Below are positions 46,701 through 60,165 of a stretch of 64,000 bases of DNA, one piece after another (the first letter of the stretch is position 1; every line of letters starts with the position of its first letter). This stretch comes from Adenanthera pavonina (Eukaryota > Streptophyta > Magnoliopsida > Fabales > Fabaceae): contig JAIVEN010000015.1 of the NCBI GenBank assembly GCA_026686845.1, forward strand, positions 22,673,501 to 22,737,500, read 5' to 3'. Below the pieces are notes generated by a model. That model was not told the DNA's origin and ran no database searches. It was given only the letters and a program-made list of their open reading frames with translations. The position numbers were made by a program, and so were the translations under genes.

Positions 46701-49700
46701 CTTCAGAACATCTAAGAGAAAAGCTGTTGCCTCACGGATTAAATTCCTCTGAGTAATGCCAAAAGAAGAAGGGAAAAAAATGAGTGGACTATCAAGAAAT
46801 CCATTGCTGAAGTGAACAGTAAGAACCAGTATAGCAGGTATAATGACACTTAGAAGAACATTGAATAAAAAACTAGAGATCATGGCAAAACTAGAGCATC
46901 GAATTGATGATCATCAGTTCAGCACAGTGGCTAAATGAGTGTAGTAGGGTAGACAACGAACCTGTAGAAACAGATCAGTTATGGTATTGTAATCTACTGG
47001 GCAACCTCCCTCCATTTGAGACATCATTAATGCAAAATTAACAGCACCCTGAAAATAAATATGAAAAAGTAAATTCCAGGATTTTATTTGTCCAGAAAAT
47101 TTTCACATGATATTATCAAATTAATGTGTGATTTTGTTTAAATACAATCAGCAATAAAATATCCAACAGAGTGGTAGTCAATGAAAATACAAAGAAAATA
47201 GTTCAGATTAAATGTTCACGCGATATACACTACAAAGCTTTCTCACATACCTGAGGATCTGTTCGGAGAATTGTTTGCAAAAGGAAGAGGTAGTCAGGCG
47301 TGTACCCAACCTATAGCAACATATAGGTCATGGAAACATCAAAACCCAAATACTTCCAGTAAAATGGAAAGGGAGGGGGAAGAGCAATGTCAATTACAAT
47401 ATCTATGTAAAACACTCCACCAGCTATAGTTAACATTATAGAAATTAAAATTAAAATGTACAGGAAAAAATAAACATATGAACCACACTTAAATATCCCC
47501 AATAAGAAAACCGGTCCAATACCTGCTTTGAGTATATTAGGATTTTGTCAAACTCCCTTCTCTCAGCAAAAGCAGCAACAACTTTTGGAGTAGCTCTGGC
47601 TTTGATATATATTTTCAAAGCAAGATCATTGTCTACCGTCTACAATGGTGCATATTCAGCAAATTAACACATAAACTGATAAAATATTTCACATCAGGTA
47701 AATTTGATTAGAAGTATAGCGTTACAAAAAGTTAGATGTATTAAAATTAAAAATTAAAAATAGAAATAAAATTGAAATGGAATCAACTTAATCATTTCAA
47801 AACTTCAATGCAACCCAACCTTAACAAGATCTCCTAGCTCCTCGCTGCATTCCAGCTTGTCCTCAGCCAGCCAGTTCTCTAACAGATTTTTCTTGTTCTG
47901 GTTCACAACAAGCCGTGACAATTCCAATGACTCAAAAGCATTCAACTTTCCTTTTGTTAACAGTGTTCCAAAATACTGCAAAAGCGGAGGAGTTTGCCCG
48001 GCTTGCACAGGAACACTCTGCCACAAATTGCAAAACCTTTAAAATCACAGTCTCTGAGCAAGAAAGGACACTACCAAAAGATGAAAAGTTCCAATCTTTC
48101 ATTTCCCCTCCAACAAGCAACTATGACCGTCTAGGTAAATTTTCATTGCAGAAACAACCTAAGCATAATCTTGCTTTGCTAAATTTTATCAAATAATAAA
48201 AAAATTGTGCAATCAGACTTAATTTGTCTGTCTACAGATCATATAGGAGAGGTTAAAACTTAAAGATAACAAGTCTAACAGTGTTATTTAGGTTGCCAAC
48301 TAACTGTGAACTAACTGACATAACAAGACAAATCTACAAGATAAAGTACACAGAAACACTTAGTGTCAGTAGCTAATAAAACAATAATTTAAAAATAAAA
48401 GGAAACTAAGAAACCTGAAATTTGGCAACAGTGTCTGGAGTACGAAGAATTCCTTGTGGAGATTCAGCAGCAAGCTCAGCTGCTTCCTTATACTTTGTTT
48501 GGGCAAACAGTTCATGGAAACGCTCCACAACCTGTAATGTCAACAAGAGGATAAGTCATCATGTCCATGCATAAATGAGTAACACACAGGAACAAAACAA
48601 AACAAGTTCAATTCACGCCATTCTCATAGAGGTCAATACAAATTACAATTAGAATCAATTCTAAAACTTCAGAGAAATACAGAAAGAAAAAGATAAGATT
48701 TGTAGATTGGATAAACTGAACGGAAAAAGGTGACAAAAGAAGCAACAGATTTACAGCATACAACACCAGATCACACATAACCACCCTCATTCCAAGCAGC
48801 TTTCTTTCACAAATATGTAACATTTATCCAAGTATTAACAGCAAAAAGACAATGGAGCAAATATCACAAAGAACAGAAACTTTGACCCTAATGTTGATGA
48901 CCCGTCGAATAACCTGAACTAGGGAATTCCACAAAACGAAGAAAAAATAAAGAAAATAAAAATGGCTTGAACTATCTAATACATGAATTGCAATTCCAGC
49001 CCAACTTCACAGAGAGTTAGCATTTAGCAACTATATAATACGTCAAGAGATTAAAAGATGCTACATCCAGTTCATTTCCCAAAAAAAAAAAAAAGCATGC
49101 TACATCCAAGGTTTTGGGATTTCCCAAACAATATCATGATGAAGAGATATCATAACATTCTATGTAAAACTGACATACCAGCTTTTCAGCCCCAGGAAGA
49201 TTGCCTCTTTTGGCAAGATTAACAGCCAGCTCCAAATTGTTTAGCTGCAATAACAGCCAGATAAATTTGCTAGAACAATATTCATTTTTCACACATCATA
49301 GAAGTAAGGAGAAGATCTGAAACATACTTGACCGCTGACAAAATTCACGATGGTTTGTTCATTAACCGTAGCCAATAACACCTGGCCTCTCCTGTTGACA
49401 GCATAAAAACCTCCCACTGATGAAGCTTCAGAAGTCAAAAATATAGGATCAGGGCTAATTCTGTTCCTATATACTGCAGTAGCTGTCTCCAAGTCATAGA
49501 CAAAAAGTAGGCCAAGCTTGGTGATCACAAAAATCAAATTGTACTTGTGGGATATCTGTCAAAATATATACATCAAAGATCAAAGATATGCACTATTAAT
49601 GAAATGAACAACAACATTCAGCAATTTCTATACCTGCATGGCAACTGGAAAGTCATCAGCAAAATCTGGGGGGAAGAAAAGATCTGCCTGTTTCTTGGTA

Positions 49701-52700
49701 AATGATGGCTTCCCTGCCAGCAGATTTGGAAAGTTAAATTCCAGAAGAATATCCTTTGAACCAAAAATGATAAAATGTACAGATAATGCAATTAAACAAG
49801 ATCCATATTCACATTTAAAGTCATTGACTTGTTTCAATATATTGCTTCCTGACTTTGTGAGCTTAGCTACCAAATAACACTCATGAAAATAGAAAAAGGG
49901 TGAAACAAATACCAATATCAACATGAATCTTAAAAACTCTAGGAAGCCACACTGTTTACGAGCTGAGAAAAGTGTGACTCATCTTACAATTTCTATTCTT
50001 GGGCTGCATACTTATCACTTTTTTATTTTTTTGCTCCTTTCAAAGCACAAAGCTTTCATCTAGTTGAATGCTTAATTTTAGCTGCAACTTTTTCCAGGTC
50101 ACAGTAATCACCAAACCGAACAGAAGTCTTTTATAATCACATTAGTCACAACTTCCTATCAATCCAACGCACAGTTACACATCCAAAATAGCCACAGAAA
50201 GTATTATGTCTTGTTAGTTAAACACTATATGGATAACTTATACTTAATCCCACTACACAGATAACTCCATAATTTTGAATTGTACAACATAGGTGCTATT
50301 CTATGGGCATCTTTAAAAAAGATCACTCTTTTCATAAGACAGATTTGTTTACAATTCAGACTGCCCAATGTATAATATCAAAGAGATTAATGTGAATGAA
50401 ATAACAATATACCTGGCTGTGCACCAAGCTCAATAACATGCAATTTGGATGTAATTTGACCAGCATTGAGTGTCTTTGTGGCAAAAGAAATCAATACAGA
50501 AGGATTTTCATTCCCAGGAACCTATGCAAAACCCAGTTTAATTTTTTTCCCAACTTATTCAGGTAATATCAAATAAAAAAAAAGAAATTGGTAAGCTTAT
50601 CAAAAAAAAAATTAATGCTAAAAAAGCACAGAATAAAAAAGAAACGCACTTTAAATTGAGCAAATGCTGCAGCATGTGCTTCAAGAGCTTGACTGCGCTG
50701 CTGATCCACAGAGAAAAGTTGCATGTTCCCTTTGACCAACTGTGGCCTCTGGAATGGAAAATCAACCAAGCGAAGCCAGGATGGTGAAAATCACAGTAAA
50801 ATATATCATAATTGATACAGTTATATGCAGCTACATCTAGCAGAGACAGACCTAAAGATAAATGAAACTGAGCTAAATGAAAAACACAAAGTACGTAGAA
50901 TGTATTTCATCATGTCAACTTAACAAAATAGATGCCATAGATATACCTCAGGGGAACCAGGAGCAATGCCAATCAAGACCAACCACTTTTCAGTAGGGTC
51001 ACATCTATAGTTAATTATCTGATTGTTTGCCAAATTTGCAGTTCTCTCAAACATCTTTACAGGTTCAGAGTCGCCTACAGATTGCATACATCAACATGAA
51101 CCAGAAAACAATTTGCAGATAAGCTACAACCACACAGAGCAAGTTTGTGTAAACTATGAAAACACACACACACCCCAAGATACTGAATTGAGCGACATTG
51201 GCATACCTTCTATTGACCAGTGGTATACTGAGGTCTGTGTCACAAGACCCAACATCTTTGGGCTAATCCATTTCCAAAAGACTACCTATACGTGCAATGA
51301 GGCATTCTACAAGAATTAACAAAGTCAATCTAAGCAAGTATAATTTATGTATACTTGAATAACAGTTACCTGCTCGGGCATCTGATAGGATTTCATCTTT
51401 GTTTTCATCTCAATATTAAATATTTGAAGGTGATCCTGAGTTGTCCCTTGGAGTTGGGCTTCAAGAGGAAGACATGGCATGTTAGTGAAGATATTTCAAA
51501 AGTAAAAATTATCACATAGGATAATCAACTGAAACCTTAAATTTTCTCCCACTGGATGGGAGCATTCTGAAAGTGATCATTAGATCATCTTAGTACAGAT
51601 TGATATCTTACTGGCATGAGTATATCGTTTGATGTGAAAGACAAAGCGCTGTCAAATTGTCAAATGATGATAGCATGAACATATTTAGTTTCACAACAAC
51701 TAATATACTTTATGTGAAATTAGGACAGATTAATGCACAAGCAAAAGTGGAAGGCATAAAATTATAAACAACTATCTAAGCAGGAAACCCTGATAGGCCA
51801 ATTCATAGCCAATGTTTCCCCAACAGTCAGAGAAAAATTATTAGAAATCATGGATTAAAAAAAAGATAAAAAACTGAGTGCAGAAAATATATATATATAT
51901 ATATGTATATAATATGGTATTAAGTCATAAATAAACCTGAAGCGTGACTTCTTCTTACATGAATAAATTTTATCTAATAGAAATACCAATTACCACAGTA
52001 TGGGGACAAAAATACAATAAGCTTTTTTACCACATATATTTTTCTGTTCCATAAAGCAATTTTACTTTGCCTTATTTCTTATACTATATGTATAGATACA
52101 TTATGTTCACTGGAATTACAACATAGAATTTAAAAATAAGCAAGTAGAGTGACTTCAAATTCTCAAATCAATCAAAGACCCTTGCTTCATAGTTCTGTGA
52201 TCCTAGAGTTAATCTAACTAAGGTAGCAGAAACAAGGGACCGGAAAAAAAAAATACATTGCATAATCTTGTCAGCTAAACACAATACAAATGCCAAGCTA
52301 ACCACAAGTCCACATGGATATACTATACAGTATAGATATGACTATGTGCTTTAGAACCAACTAGTCAAAATGAATCAAACTATTTTATTTAGTGGTTGCA
52401 TCAATAGTACAGAATAGAGGCAATCACATGAGAAATTTTAGCTACCAATAATTCGTGACATCAACAATAAAAGATTTCGTAACAATAGTGAAATGCTGAC
52501 ATCTCAAGTATCCGCATTCTTATTGTGTTAGTAACTAAAAAACAACTCACACAAAGACGTATCCTACCCTTCAGAGCAAGAATTCTCGAATTAGGATTCA
52601 TGAGAGCTGAATCTGCAGTAATAGGCCTCCTCAAAGGTTGCATTGGCATGTTCATATCAATTATAACCACACTGTTCTGGGGAGCTGTTTCCCGAACGCA

Positions 52701-53199
52701 TATATACTTTTCAGATTCCATCGTCACGTGTGTAAAAGTGATGAATTGTGGATTGATGCCAATGCTTGGCAACTGCAATAACAAGTCAGATCACACAAAT
52801 AAAACAGCTCAGTTCATTCCTTGGTAACATCCACAATCAACGAAAATGAAAGAATAAATATCTTACTCTACAGTTCAGACTGGAATTAAAATAATTCAGA
52901 TCTGTTCAAATTTGACTCTAAGTAAAGTAAACATCGTCACGCTATCGAGAAATACTATTGAAGAGTACTTGACTAGGAGACCAGAATTAAGCAGACTATA
53001 GCTGTGGGAACTCTGATTATTTGAAGAAAAACAAATAAGCTTGGTCCCAAGGCATGGAATAGAACTGCCAATTCAGCTCAGCGAACAAGAAAATTGAAAA
53101 AAAAAACACAAAGTTTACAAACCAAGCAAGACAGAAATGTGAAGTAGAACTTACTGTTAGAGCCTCTCTCATGGCGATCGGAGCGTTAGCAGCTGCCAT
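40714..53199 (-). CDS. CHC: Clathrin heavy chain (complete, 30 coding exons, 1708 aa)
   Basis: Forms the triskelion of clathrin coats at the plasma membrane and trans-Golgi. The N-terminal beta-propeller is in exons 1-9 ([34 protein letters not shown]). Then come the linker, the clathrin heavy-chain repeats (exons 11-27), and the hub/trimerisation end with [18 protein letters not shown] and a Gly/Pro/Met tail. Exons: 53155-53199, 52568-52772, 51370-51458, 51207-51285, 50947-51074, 50650-50748, 50413-50521, 49634-49713, 49328-49555, 49179-49244, 48415-48531, 47820-48017, 47523-47639, 47251-47310, 46962-47048, 46665-46748, 46436-46570, 46287-46349, 46077-46181, 45890-46002, 45289-45541, 45042-45178, 44684-44962, 43602-44604, 42859-43344, 42587-42757, 42323-42508, 41717-41839, 41111-41221, 40714-40884. 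All introns are GT-AG, the phases close, and the sum is 5127 nt. Length equals other plant CHCs (about 1700). Exon edges come from homology and splice sites. Confidence 0.97.
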
Positions 53200-53550
53200 G
53201 GTTCCTATGACGGAGGACCTGAAAATTAAAGACTCGGATCTGTGGCGGTAATTGAATTCGTAGATAGAAAATCAAATAGCGAACAAAAAAGAAGTGCAAG
53301 GGAGTGCTTGTAGAGGATCCAAATCACTGCAAGATCTAGGAGCAGCGACGGAGAAGACTTGGACCCTCAGAACAAGGATGAGAGATCTACGAGGAGAACG
53401 AATCAAGTAGAGTCGAATGAGTTTCTAACGGGGAGAAAAGAACAGAATTCCTATGAAATGACAAGAAGCAGAAATCTTGTCTTAGCTTTAGACAGTAATA
53501 AAGCATACAGCAATGTATTTAATAAAAAATCTACACAGCAAAGCATTGAG

Positions 53551-53566
53551 ACGTGTATATACGTGT
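53551..53566 (-). promoter_or_regulatory. Candidate TATA and duplicated ACACGT motif upstream of clathrin heavy chain
   Basis: The plus strand reads ACGTGTATATACGTGT: two ACGTGT copies flank TATA, about 350 bp upstream of the start codon. On the gene's strand this gives ACACGT elements, similar to an ABRE/G-box core, around a TATA-like core. Position only. Confidence 0.35.
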
Positions 53567-54164
53567 CTCGTGTCGTAAATCTTGATTTTAAACACGTCGG
53601 ATCCGGGTCAACAACGGGTCCGATCTTTGGAGATATTACAGACTTGAGAGTAATATTTTGATCACCATTCTTAAATTATGTTAATACTCCTTAATAAAAA
53701 GAAAAAAAAAAGACCCTGGCTACACATATTTAAAAGCAGTCCCCCTAATTTATTTTAGAGGAGGAGAAATATATTAAATAAAAATAATTTTAAAAAAATA
53801 TTTTAATTTTTAAAAAATTAAAATATTAACTAATTTTAACTCATATTTTTAATGTATATAATTTGGTTAAAATAATCTTATATTAAGAATCATATGGAAT
53901 ATATAATAAACATAATTTTTTCTATTTTATAGTGTAATATGTTATCTTTCAATCTTAACCTAAAATTAATAAAAATCATTTTTTATCAGCGATAGTATTT
54001 TATTTTCTAGTGTCATAGCACATGCATTGGTGTTGTGGCTTAGTTAACACTTATGAAATACATAGTTTTTTTTTGTAAGAATCTAAAATACATAGCTTTA
54101 GTATTTTATTTTTTGGACATGGTTTTGCATATATTTTCATGCATTTTAGAGTTTCAACCAAAGT

Positions 54165-54340
54165 ATTAAAAGTTAGATTGGATTAGCCAATTTAATCAAT
54201 TGGATTGGAAATCGATATTAGGTCCAGTCCAAATATGAAAAAAATTGGTCAGTCTTGGAACTAGTGAGAACGGGTAAAAAATCGATCAAATTGGTAATAG
54301 ATCGATAATGAACCAGTAGAGAACTGATTGAATCAATCAA
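54165..54340. repeat. Dispersed repeat, reverse-oriented relative of 34420-34590
   Basis: GATTGGATTAGCCAATTTAA ... AATTGGATTGG ... GGTCCAGTCC matches the reverse complement of the earlier copy with moderate identity. Confidence 0.45.
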
Positions 54341-55257
54341 AAAAAATTTTTTAGCTTTTAAGATAAAATAGTATTATTTTTAGTATCAAAATATTTTTTT
54401 ATAAATTGTTTCTTTCTATATTATAATATTGTATAAGTATTATTATAACAAATAATTATTAACAATGATAACTTTATCTATCAAATAACATAAAAATAGA
54501 ATATTAATTGACTCTATTAAATTCAAAATATGATTAAGAAAAAATATTAACTTATTTAAATTTTAATTTTTTAAATTTTTACATAACATATAAAATTAAA
54601 AATTATTAATTTTATTACTATAAATTTAATTCTAATTGAACTATTAAATATTGAAACAGTATCTTAGATTGGTTTAGGATTTGGTTTTTAATACATTTAT
54701 CCCATCAGTGCACGTTTTTGTATGTTTACTTTAACTATGGGCTGAAGAGCCAAAAAACTGGAGAAAAATGCCAGGTTCGTAGGATATAACAGTTTCAGCC
54801 CAATATCACACCAATTAATCCATTCGTCTCTTCTTGCTCTTTTGGATTGACATGCTTTATCTTTTTATTTTGCTTTATATATATGTATATGTATATTTTT
54901 ATAACATATTTTGCTTTATATTTAACCATGTGTGGCTAAATTTTTATTAGACCCAAGGTTACTGTTAGTTTAGTTGTGGATTAATGGTTGTTTGTTTGCA
55001 TCGACAAATTGTGTTTAATTGTAGTTTTGTTTATCCAATTTTGTGTTCTATTGCTCACTTGATACTTTGACCAACACTAAGTAGAGAATTGGGGAATTGG
55101 GAATCAGCTCTAGAGGAGAGGAGGAAGCCTAAAATATATAGGATTGGATTGAAAGTATGATTTGCATATAGGATAGTAATACACGTAGAAGCTTCGTGTA
55201 ATCAAAGTAAGGTTGCATATAAGGTGATGCATCTTTGTTAATTGTATGTGAAACTAA

Positions 55258-55600
55258 GAGCCCATTTGGTTTTCCATTTTGTAAAATTAAGTTAAGATAA
55301 ATGAAATTTATAAAAATGAAGTTTAGATAAAGTAAGTTTGTTGGAAATTGTTATGTTTGGATATTTTTTTTGTAAAAGTAAGTTTAACAAAAAATCTGTT
55401 TGAATGATAGAGGTTAAAAGTACTTTTAGATGTATAATATAGAGTAAATTTGTTTCTCCTTTTCCAAAATCACAATTTAACCCACTTTTCATTTTTCAAA
55501 AAGTCAGTTTGTGTTTCACCTGTGTTTGACCAAACACATCTTTTAGAAAATCATGATTAAAAACCATGGTTTTGTTTTAGAAAATGAGAACCAAACAGGT
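55258..55600. mobile_element. MITE (343 bp), hAT-like ends
   Basis: The left end GAGCCCATTTGGTTTTCCAT and the reverse complement of the right end, ACCTGTTTGGTTCTCATTTT, are inverted repeats. ACTAA flanks both ends (55253-55257, 55601-55605). Confidence 0.65.
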
Positions 55601-57060
55601 ACTAAATAATTGAAATGGGACAGAGTGGTGTGCGGTTTGAAAGATATTTATAGTGGCAATATCGAGATGAATGTAATAAGGAGTCCATATACTTAATTGG
55701 GTGAATTCAATTGCTAAGAAACATCTAAGTGCTTAGTAACTCTAGGTTATCTTAAAGATATTCAAATTTCATTAAATTTTGCATTTATATTTTAGTTAAT
55801 TGCATCCATATTGTGATTTTTAAATGCACTTAACTTAAAAGAAATTGAAATATGCAATGCTCAACTGCTTTTGATGTGATTTCTCGTGGGAATAATATCT
55901 TACTCATAATCTAATTACACGGATGAAGAAAATTGAGAAGACAATGGGATTGCATACATTTTTCGGTGAATTAATCTATTTTCTCCTTTTTTTTGTTCAT
56001 TAAATCATTTGTTCCATGTGATTTTAGTCGAAATCATGGAGAGACTTTAATTGTTTCTCTAAGAGGGAGAAAATGCGAGGTAGTTGGAAGGAATCTTAAG
56101 AAGGAGGAAAAAATTTGAGACTTTCTAAGTTTAACTCCTTCTTTTATAATCTCTCAATTTGAATTTCAAAATTCAAATTTTAAATTTAAACATAAATTTA
56201 AATAGAAATTCTCATTCACTAATTTTGGGCTTATAGTAATAAGTTAGCCCATTAATGGGTAACTCAACAACAATTTCCAACAATGAACAACTTCTATACT
56301 TGCCAAGATGATATTTATCCTGACAACAACACAAAATAGTTAATGCGACATATTCCCATTAGAACTATTGCATGCACAATTTATCATGCAATATAGTTAA
56401 CCAATTGCTCAATAGAAGTTACAAGGGATAGCAAGCACCACATAAATTGTTAGAAGTAGTTTGAAAACTCAAAGTCCCACGTTAGTTACAAAGAAGATTC
56501 TAGTGTGTGTTAAGTTGGGGATTTTGAAAGATTTTTAAAGGAAGGGGAGGATCCCCTACCCTTGTTTGGTTTAAAAGATTAGAGGAGATTTAATCCCCTC
56601 CTCCACCCCTTTATTACTCCACCCAAATTGAGACTTTTTTAAAAAAAGATTATTTATTACTCAATCCATTCCAATTCTTTTCTGAATTAAACATGATTTA
56701 ATTAAAATCTTACTACTCTCCTCATCTTCAATTCTATTAAATAAAAAAATTTTAAAATCCCTCAAATATCTTCCCCTCTAATCCCTTCTATCAAAAATCT
56801 CTTCAATAAATAGAGGTAAAATGAGAAGAGAGGGATCAACTAGAATAAAAGAAAGAATGAGAGATTGAGAAAAAGAGAGAGAGTACGAGAGGGTTTAAGA
56901 GTGAAAGAAAAGTTGGAGGGAGTTTTTTGTTTTTGTGACAAAAAAACATAGGTGAGGTAGAAAGTTCTTTCTTTTCCTCTTCATTCCATCTCTTTTGCAT
57001 GCCTGGGATCTTCTAATGGTAGAATCCTTTAGGTTAAATAGGATGTGATTTATTACATTT

Positions 57061-57295
57061 TTTTCTTCTTAAGTGTTCCATAGATCCCAAATCTTATGTT
57101 TTGGCAAAGTCTATGGAACAAACTACTTACACCAATTAATACCTCTGAGTAGGTACTTATGATATACATACTTATTTTGATTTTATAATATTTATTTTTA
57201 CTGTTCTTCTTGAATATGTTTCTATGGATCCCCAAATATAATATTTTGGTGAGATCTTAGAAACAAACAACTTATGTTGATGAAAGGTGGGAGGC
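57061..57295 (+). repeat. Diverged tandem duplication, about 110 bp per unit
   Basis: Unit 1 near 57061-57155 and unit 2 near 57200-57295 share TCTTnnnTnTTnCnATrGATCCCnAA, then TTTTGG and GAAACAAAC/GGAACAAAC in the same order. Confidence 0.6.
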
Positions 57296-57420
57296 ATACT
57301 CATGAGCATGGCTTGGTTTGTTTTGTATATGTTCTTGTTGTGCTTCAAGCCGAGCAGATCATCCTTAGCCACATGATCATCACTCCAATTTATTGAATGG
57401 AATTACACGTGTTGTGGCAG

Positions 57421-57500
57421 CCTCTTTCTTTTTCTTTTTTGTCTCTTTTTCTTTTTTTTCCTCTTCTTCTTTTCTTCTTTTTTTATTCTTCTTTCTTTAC
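57421..57500. repeat. Pyrimidine (C/T) low-complexity tract
   Basis: Nearly uninterrupted CTTT/TTCTTC sequence for about 80 bases. Confidence 0.85.
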
Positions 57501-58399
57501 ATGAAATATCATATTTCTTGTTTGTTTCTTTTTATAATAAATGGGACTTTAACCTTGCCTTTTCTTCCACCTCAGTTTTCCAAGCTACGGACATATTATA
57601 ATATGGAATGCTTGTTTTCATTTTGGAACACTGGTCATGGGTCCATTATTGTTGTAGTATTTAATAGGGAATGATGCCCGATTATGTGTCTTCGGAAAGA
57701 TAATTAGTCTAATGGATATATATATATATAGAGAGAGTATATATGAGTTTGCTTTTCATCACTATTATATACTTGCTTTTCAAGAAAGATGGCAATTTGC
57801 TAGCAAACACGTGGATACCAATCTCTAAATCATTTTGATGAACTCAATCTTGCAAGTCTTGGTAGGGAACACAAATGGTTGTAAGTCTCCTCTTGTTATC
57901 TTATTATTTTGTTTTGTACGTGTGCCAGCTTTTGTCTCTCAAATTGGGCTTTTAGAATCTTCGTGGGTGAATAGATTAATTAACTTACCACATGTTACGA
58001 TTAATCTCTGTTGGTATGCTAATTAAATTAATATTTTTTAATATTTATTTATTTTTATTTTAAAAGATAAAATAATAAAAGTTTCCTTAAAACTCAAGTT
58101 AAAAGCTTCACATCTATTTTAAATAAAAGATTTTTTATTTAAAAATAATAATAAATATTTGTTTAAAAAATAATGATTGTATATTTTTAAGCCACCTTGT
58201 GTGAAGTTTGTTTTTGGGAGCCGCCATTGGTATATAAAAAAGTTGGTAGGTTATCCCATGAGGTTTTGAAACCTTTGTGGATTAATCAATAGGCAAATAA
58301 ATGAATGAATAAGTTTCCTATATATAATATAATTCATTTTTTTTAAAAAATAAAAAGCCTACCTCTTCAAAAATTATTTTAATAAAAATAAATTTTTTC

Positions 58400-58780
58400 T
58401 TAAGAAGTATAAACCCACATAGGGATCTCCACCCTGAATTACGTGGACTTTAATCTACATAATAAAGTATGTAGGCCCTAGACTTTTGTTATAGGTCAAG
58501 TCCATTTTTGTAAATAAATTTATTTTTTATTATTTATTTTTTTCTTCTTTTCTTTATATGTGTTTGATAAAGGTAATTAAAATAAATGTAAAATCACATT
58601 AATTTTGTATAACTAATTCAAAGTAACCATTTTTATGAACGGATGTTATGAGGTGTCTAACACCTTCCCCATGATACAATCGACTTCCGAACCATTTTTG
58701 TTTTGTAGATAATTTTTTTTTTCAAAAGGCTTTTTAAAATACTTTTTTTAAAAAAATTTGGTGGGGACTCTATTTGTATA
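58400..58780 (+). repeat. Gypsy LTR/leader-like repeat, copy 1
   Basis: Carries GAGGTGTCTAACACCTTCCCC, shown here only in part, then AATCGACTTCCGAAC and TTGGTGGGGACTC. These are diverged forms of a GGTGCCTAACACCTTCCCC ... GGTGGCGACTC text common at plant Gypsy LTR/leader boundaries. Homologous to 62550-63110. Confidence 0.6.
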
Positions 58781-59391
58781 GATTTTTTGTTTTGGAAAAT
58801 GAAAAATTGAATGGGATAAACTGCTTCTTGTGTGAAACAGTGACTGCACATGCAATGAGACAGTGGCCATCGTTAATAATTCCAAACCAAGACATTAACT
58901 GTGATCTTCTTCATGTCCGCGTGATCCACAGAAATGAGACAGTCTCTTCAAGAATTAATATCTCATGGTTTTGTTTGGTTTCCAAGACTAGAGATGCATC
59001 ATCGTAATTTTTTTATTCTCAGTACTTAATATCATATCTGACAAGTCATTTACAATATTCTTTTAATTAAAAACAAATAAAAGTTCTTTTAATTATCTGA
59101 CATGAAAAACAAATAAAATAAAATAATAACAAAAATAATATAAATTAAAAATTGAAAAACAACTAATTAAAAAAATTAATCAACTGAACTTCAATTAAAG
59201 TTCTTTTAATTAATTATAAATCTTTTAATGGGATCTTGAAAAAAAAGAAGAAGAAGGAAAAACAACAAAAACATGAAAGACAAATAAAATAAAATAATAA
59301 CAAAAATAATATAAATTAAAAATAAAAAATTAATTAAAAAATTAATTACCTAAAATTCAAATTTAAGTAAATTAAAAAAAAAGTGGGGAGG
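58781..59391. other. AT-rich intergenic DNA
   Basis: A-rich and low in information. A duplicated stretch (ACAAATAAAATAAAATAATAAC at about 59108 and 59280) is the only structure; no gene. Confidence 0.5.
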
Positions 59392-59467
59392 GGCCTAAAA
59401 CGCTGGGCTTGAAATGCTGGCCTAAAACGTTGGGCTTGAAATGCTGAAGCTCAGCATTTCAAGCCCA
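59392..59467. repeat. 27-bp tandem repeat running into a perfect 17-bp hairpin
   Basis: Units 59392-59418 and 59419-59445 begin GGCCTAAAACG and differ by one base. The second overlaps a perfect inverted repeat: TGGGCTTGAAATGCTGA (59431-59447), loop AGC, TCAGCATTTCAAGCCCA (59451-59467). Confidence 0.9.
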
Positions 59468-59489
59468 CAATCACCTTAAGCCTTAATTA

Positions 59490-60165
59490 AGGCTCAAGTA
59501 CGTGAGACTGGGAAAAAGAAAAAGAACAGAGGGAGCCACGAGGTCTGAGCATGAGAGGCAGACTGCAGAGAGCCAAAAGGAGGCTAGACTGAAGGAGCAC
59601 GAGAGGCAGACCGAAGAAAAGCCAGAGGGAGCCGTGCTCGAACAGAGAAGACCAGAGAAAGTAGGAGAGAGAAAAGTAGAGCAAAGACCGTGTGTGAATA
59701 ACAGAAAGTTAGAGGGAGCCGTGCACAAGAATGAGAAACTGGCCACGAGCAAAGAGTGAGAAAAGCTGAGCAAGAGAAGGTCAGGAGACAGAAAAGGAAC
59801 TCACCCACTACGTCATACCTGCCATAGTAGAGTAGAAGAGGGCGAAGATGGCTGGCACAATTGCAAGCAACCAGAATAGAGAAGCATGGGGGCGACGCAC
59901 GAAAGCAAGATTGAAAAGCCGTAGAAAGTAGCCACACACTCAGGAAGTTTTGACTCCTTCACTTGCAGGAACTCTATAAAAGGACCGAGAGGGCAATTGC
60001 AGAAAAAAAAAATTTGAGGGGACGCAAACGAGAAGAGAGGAGAGCTTGAACAAAGATAAAGAGACGCAGAGCAAAATTTGGAGAAGCTGAGAAACACTCG
60101 AATACGAACAGAGGACACAAACCCTCGAAGGAGGAAGAGATCAAGGAGACTTCAACGGGTAATTT
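59490..60165 (+). promoter_or_regulatory. Purine-rich tract and TATA box: candidate promoter, possibly of an old LTR
   Basis: 59490-59770 is a purine-rich run with loosely tandem GAGCAYGAGAGGCAGACYG and AGAGGGAGCCGTGC units. CTATAAAAGG at 59974-59983 is a textbook plant TATA box. A purine-rich leader of about 150 bp follows, and then a possible splice donor, GGGTAATTTG near 60158. No coding exon can be assigned downstream. The 85-codon ORF at 59502-59759 reflects the repeats and is not called a gene. Confidence 0.45.

Larger units (their letters stand above)
53200..55257. other. Clathrin 5' leader/promoter and AT-rich DNA
   Basis: 53200 to about 53520 is G+C-richer and is probably the leader. 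Beyond it is AT-rich DNA with a dispersed repeat at 54165-54340 and no gene. Confidence 0.5.
55601..58390. other. AT-rich intergenic DNA
   Basis: No supported gene. Contains a MITE-like segment with CCCCTCCTCC/GGAAGGGGAGG ends (about 56545-56820, boundaries unclear), a diverged tandem duplication (57061-57295) and a C/T tract (57421-57500). Confidence 0.5.

Noticed and set aside
40714..53199. Several separate genes for the minus-strand ORFs
   Set aside because: All pieces join by GT-AG introns in consistent phase into one clathrin heavy chain.
59502..59759. 85-codon basic ORF with EHERQTAE/EHERQTEE repeats
   Set aside because: It arises from purine-rich tandem DNA upstream of a TATA box; no homology or conserved start.
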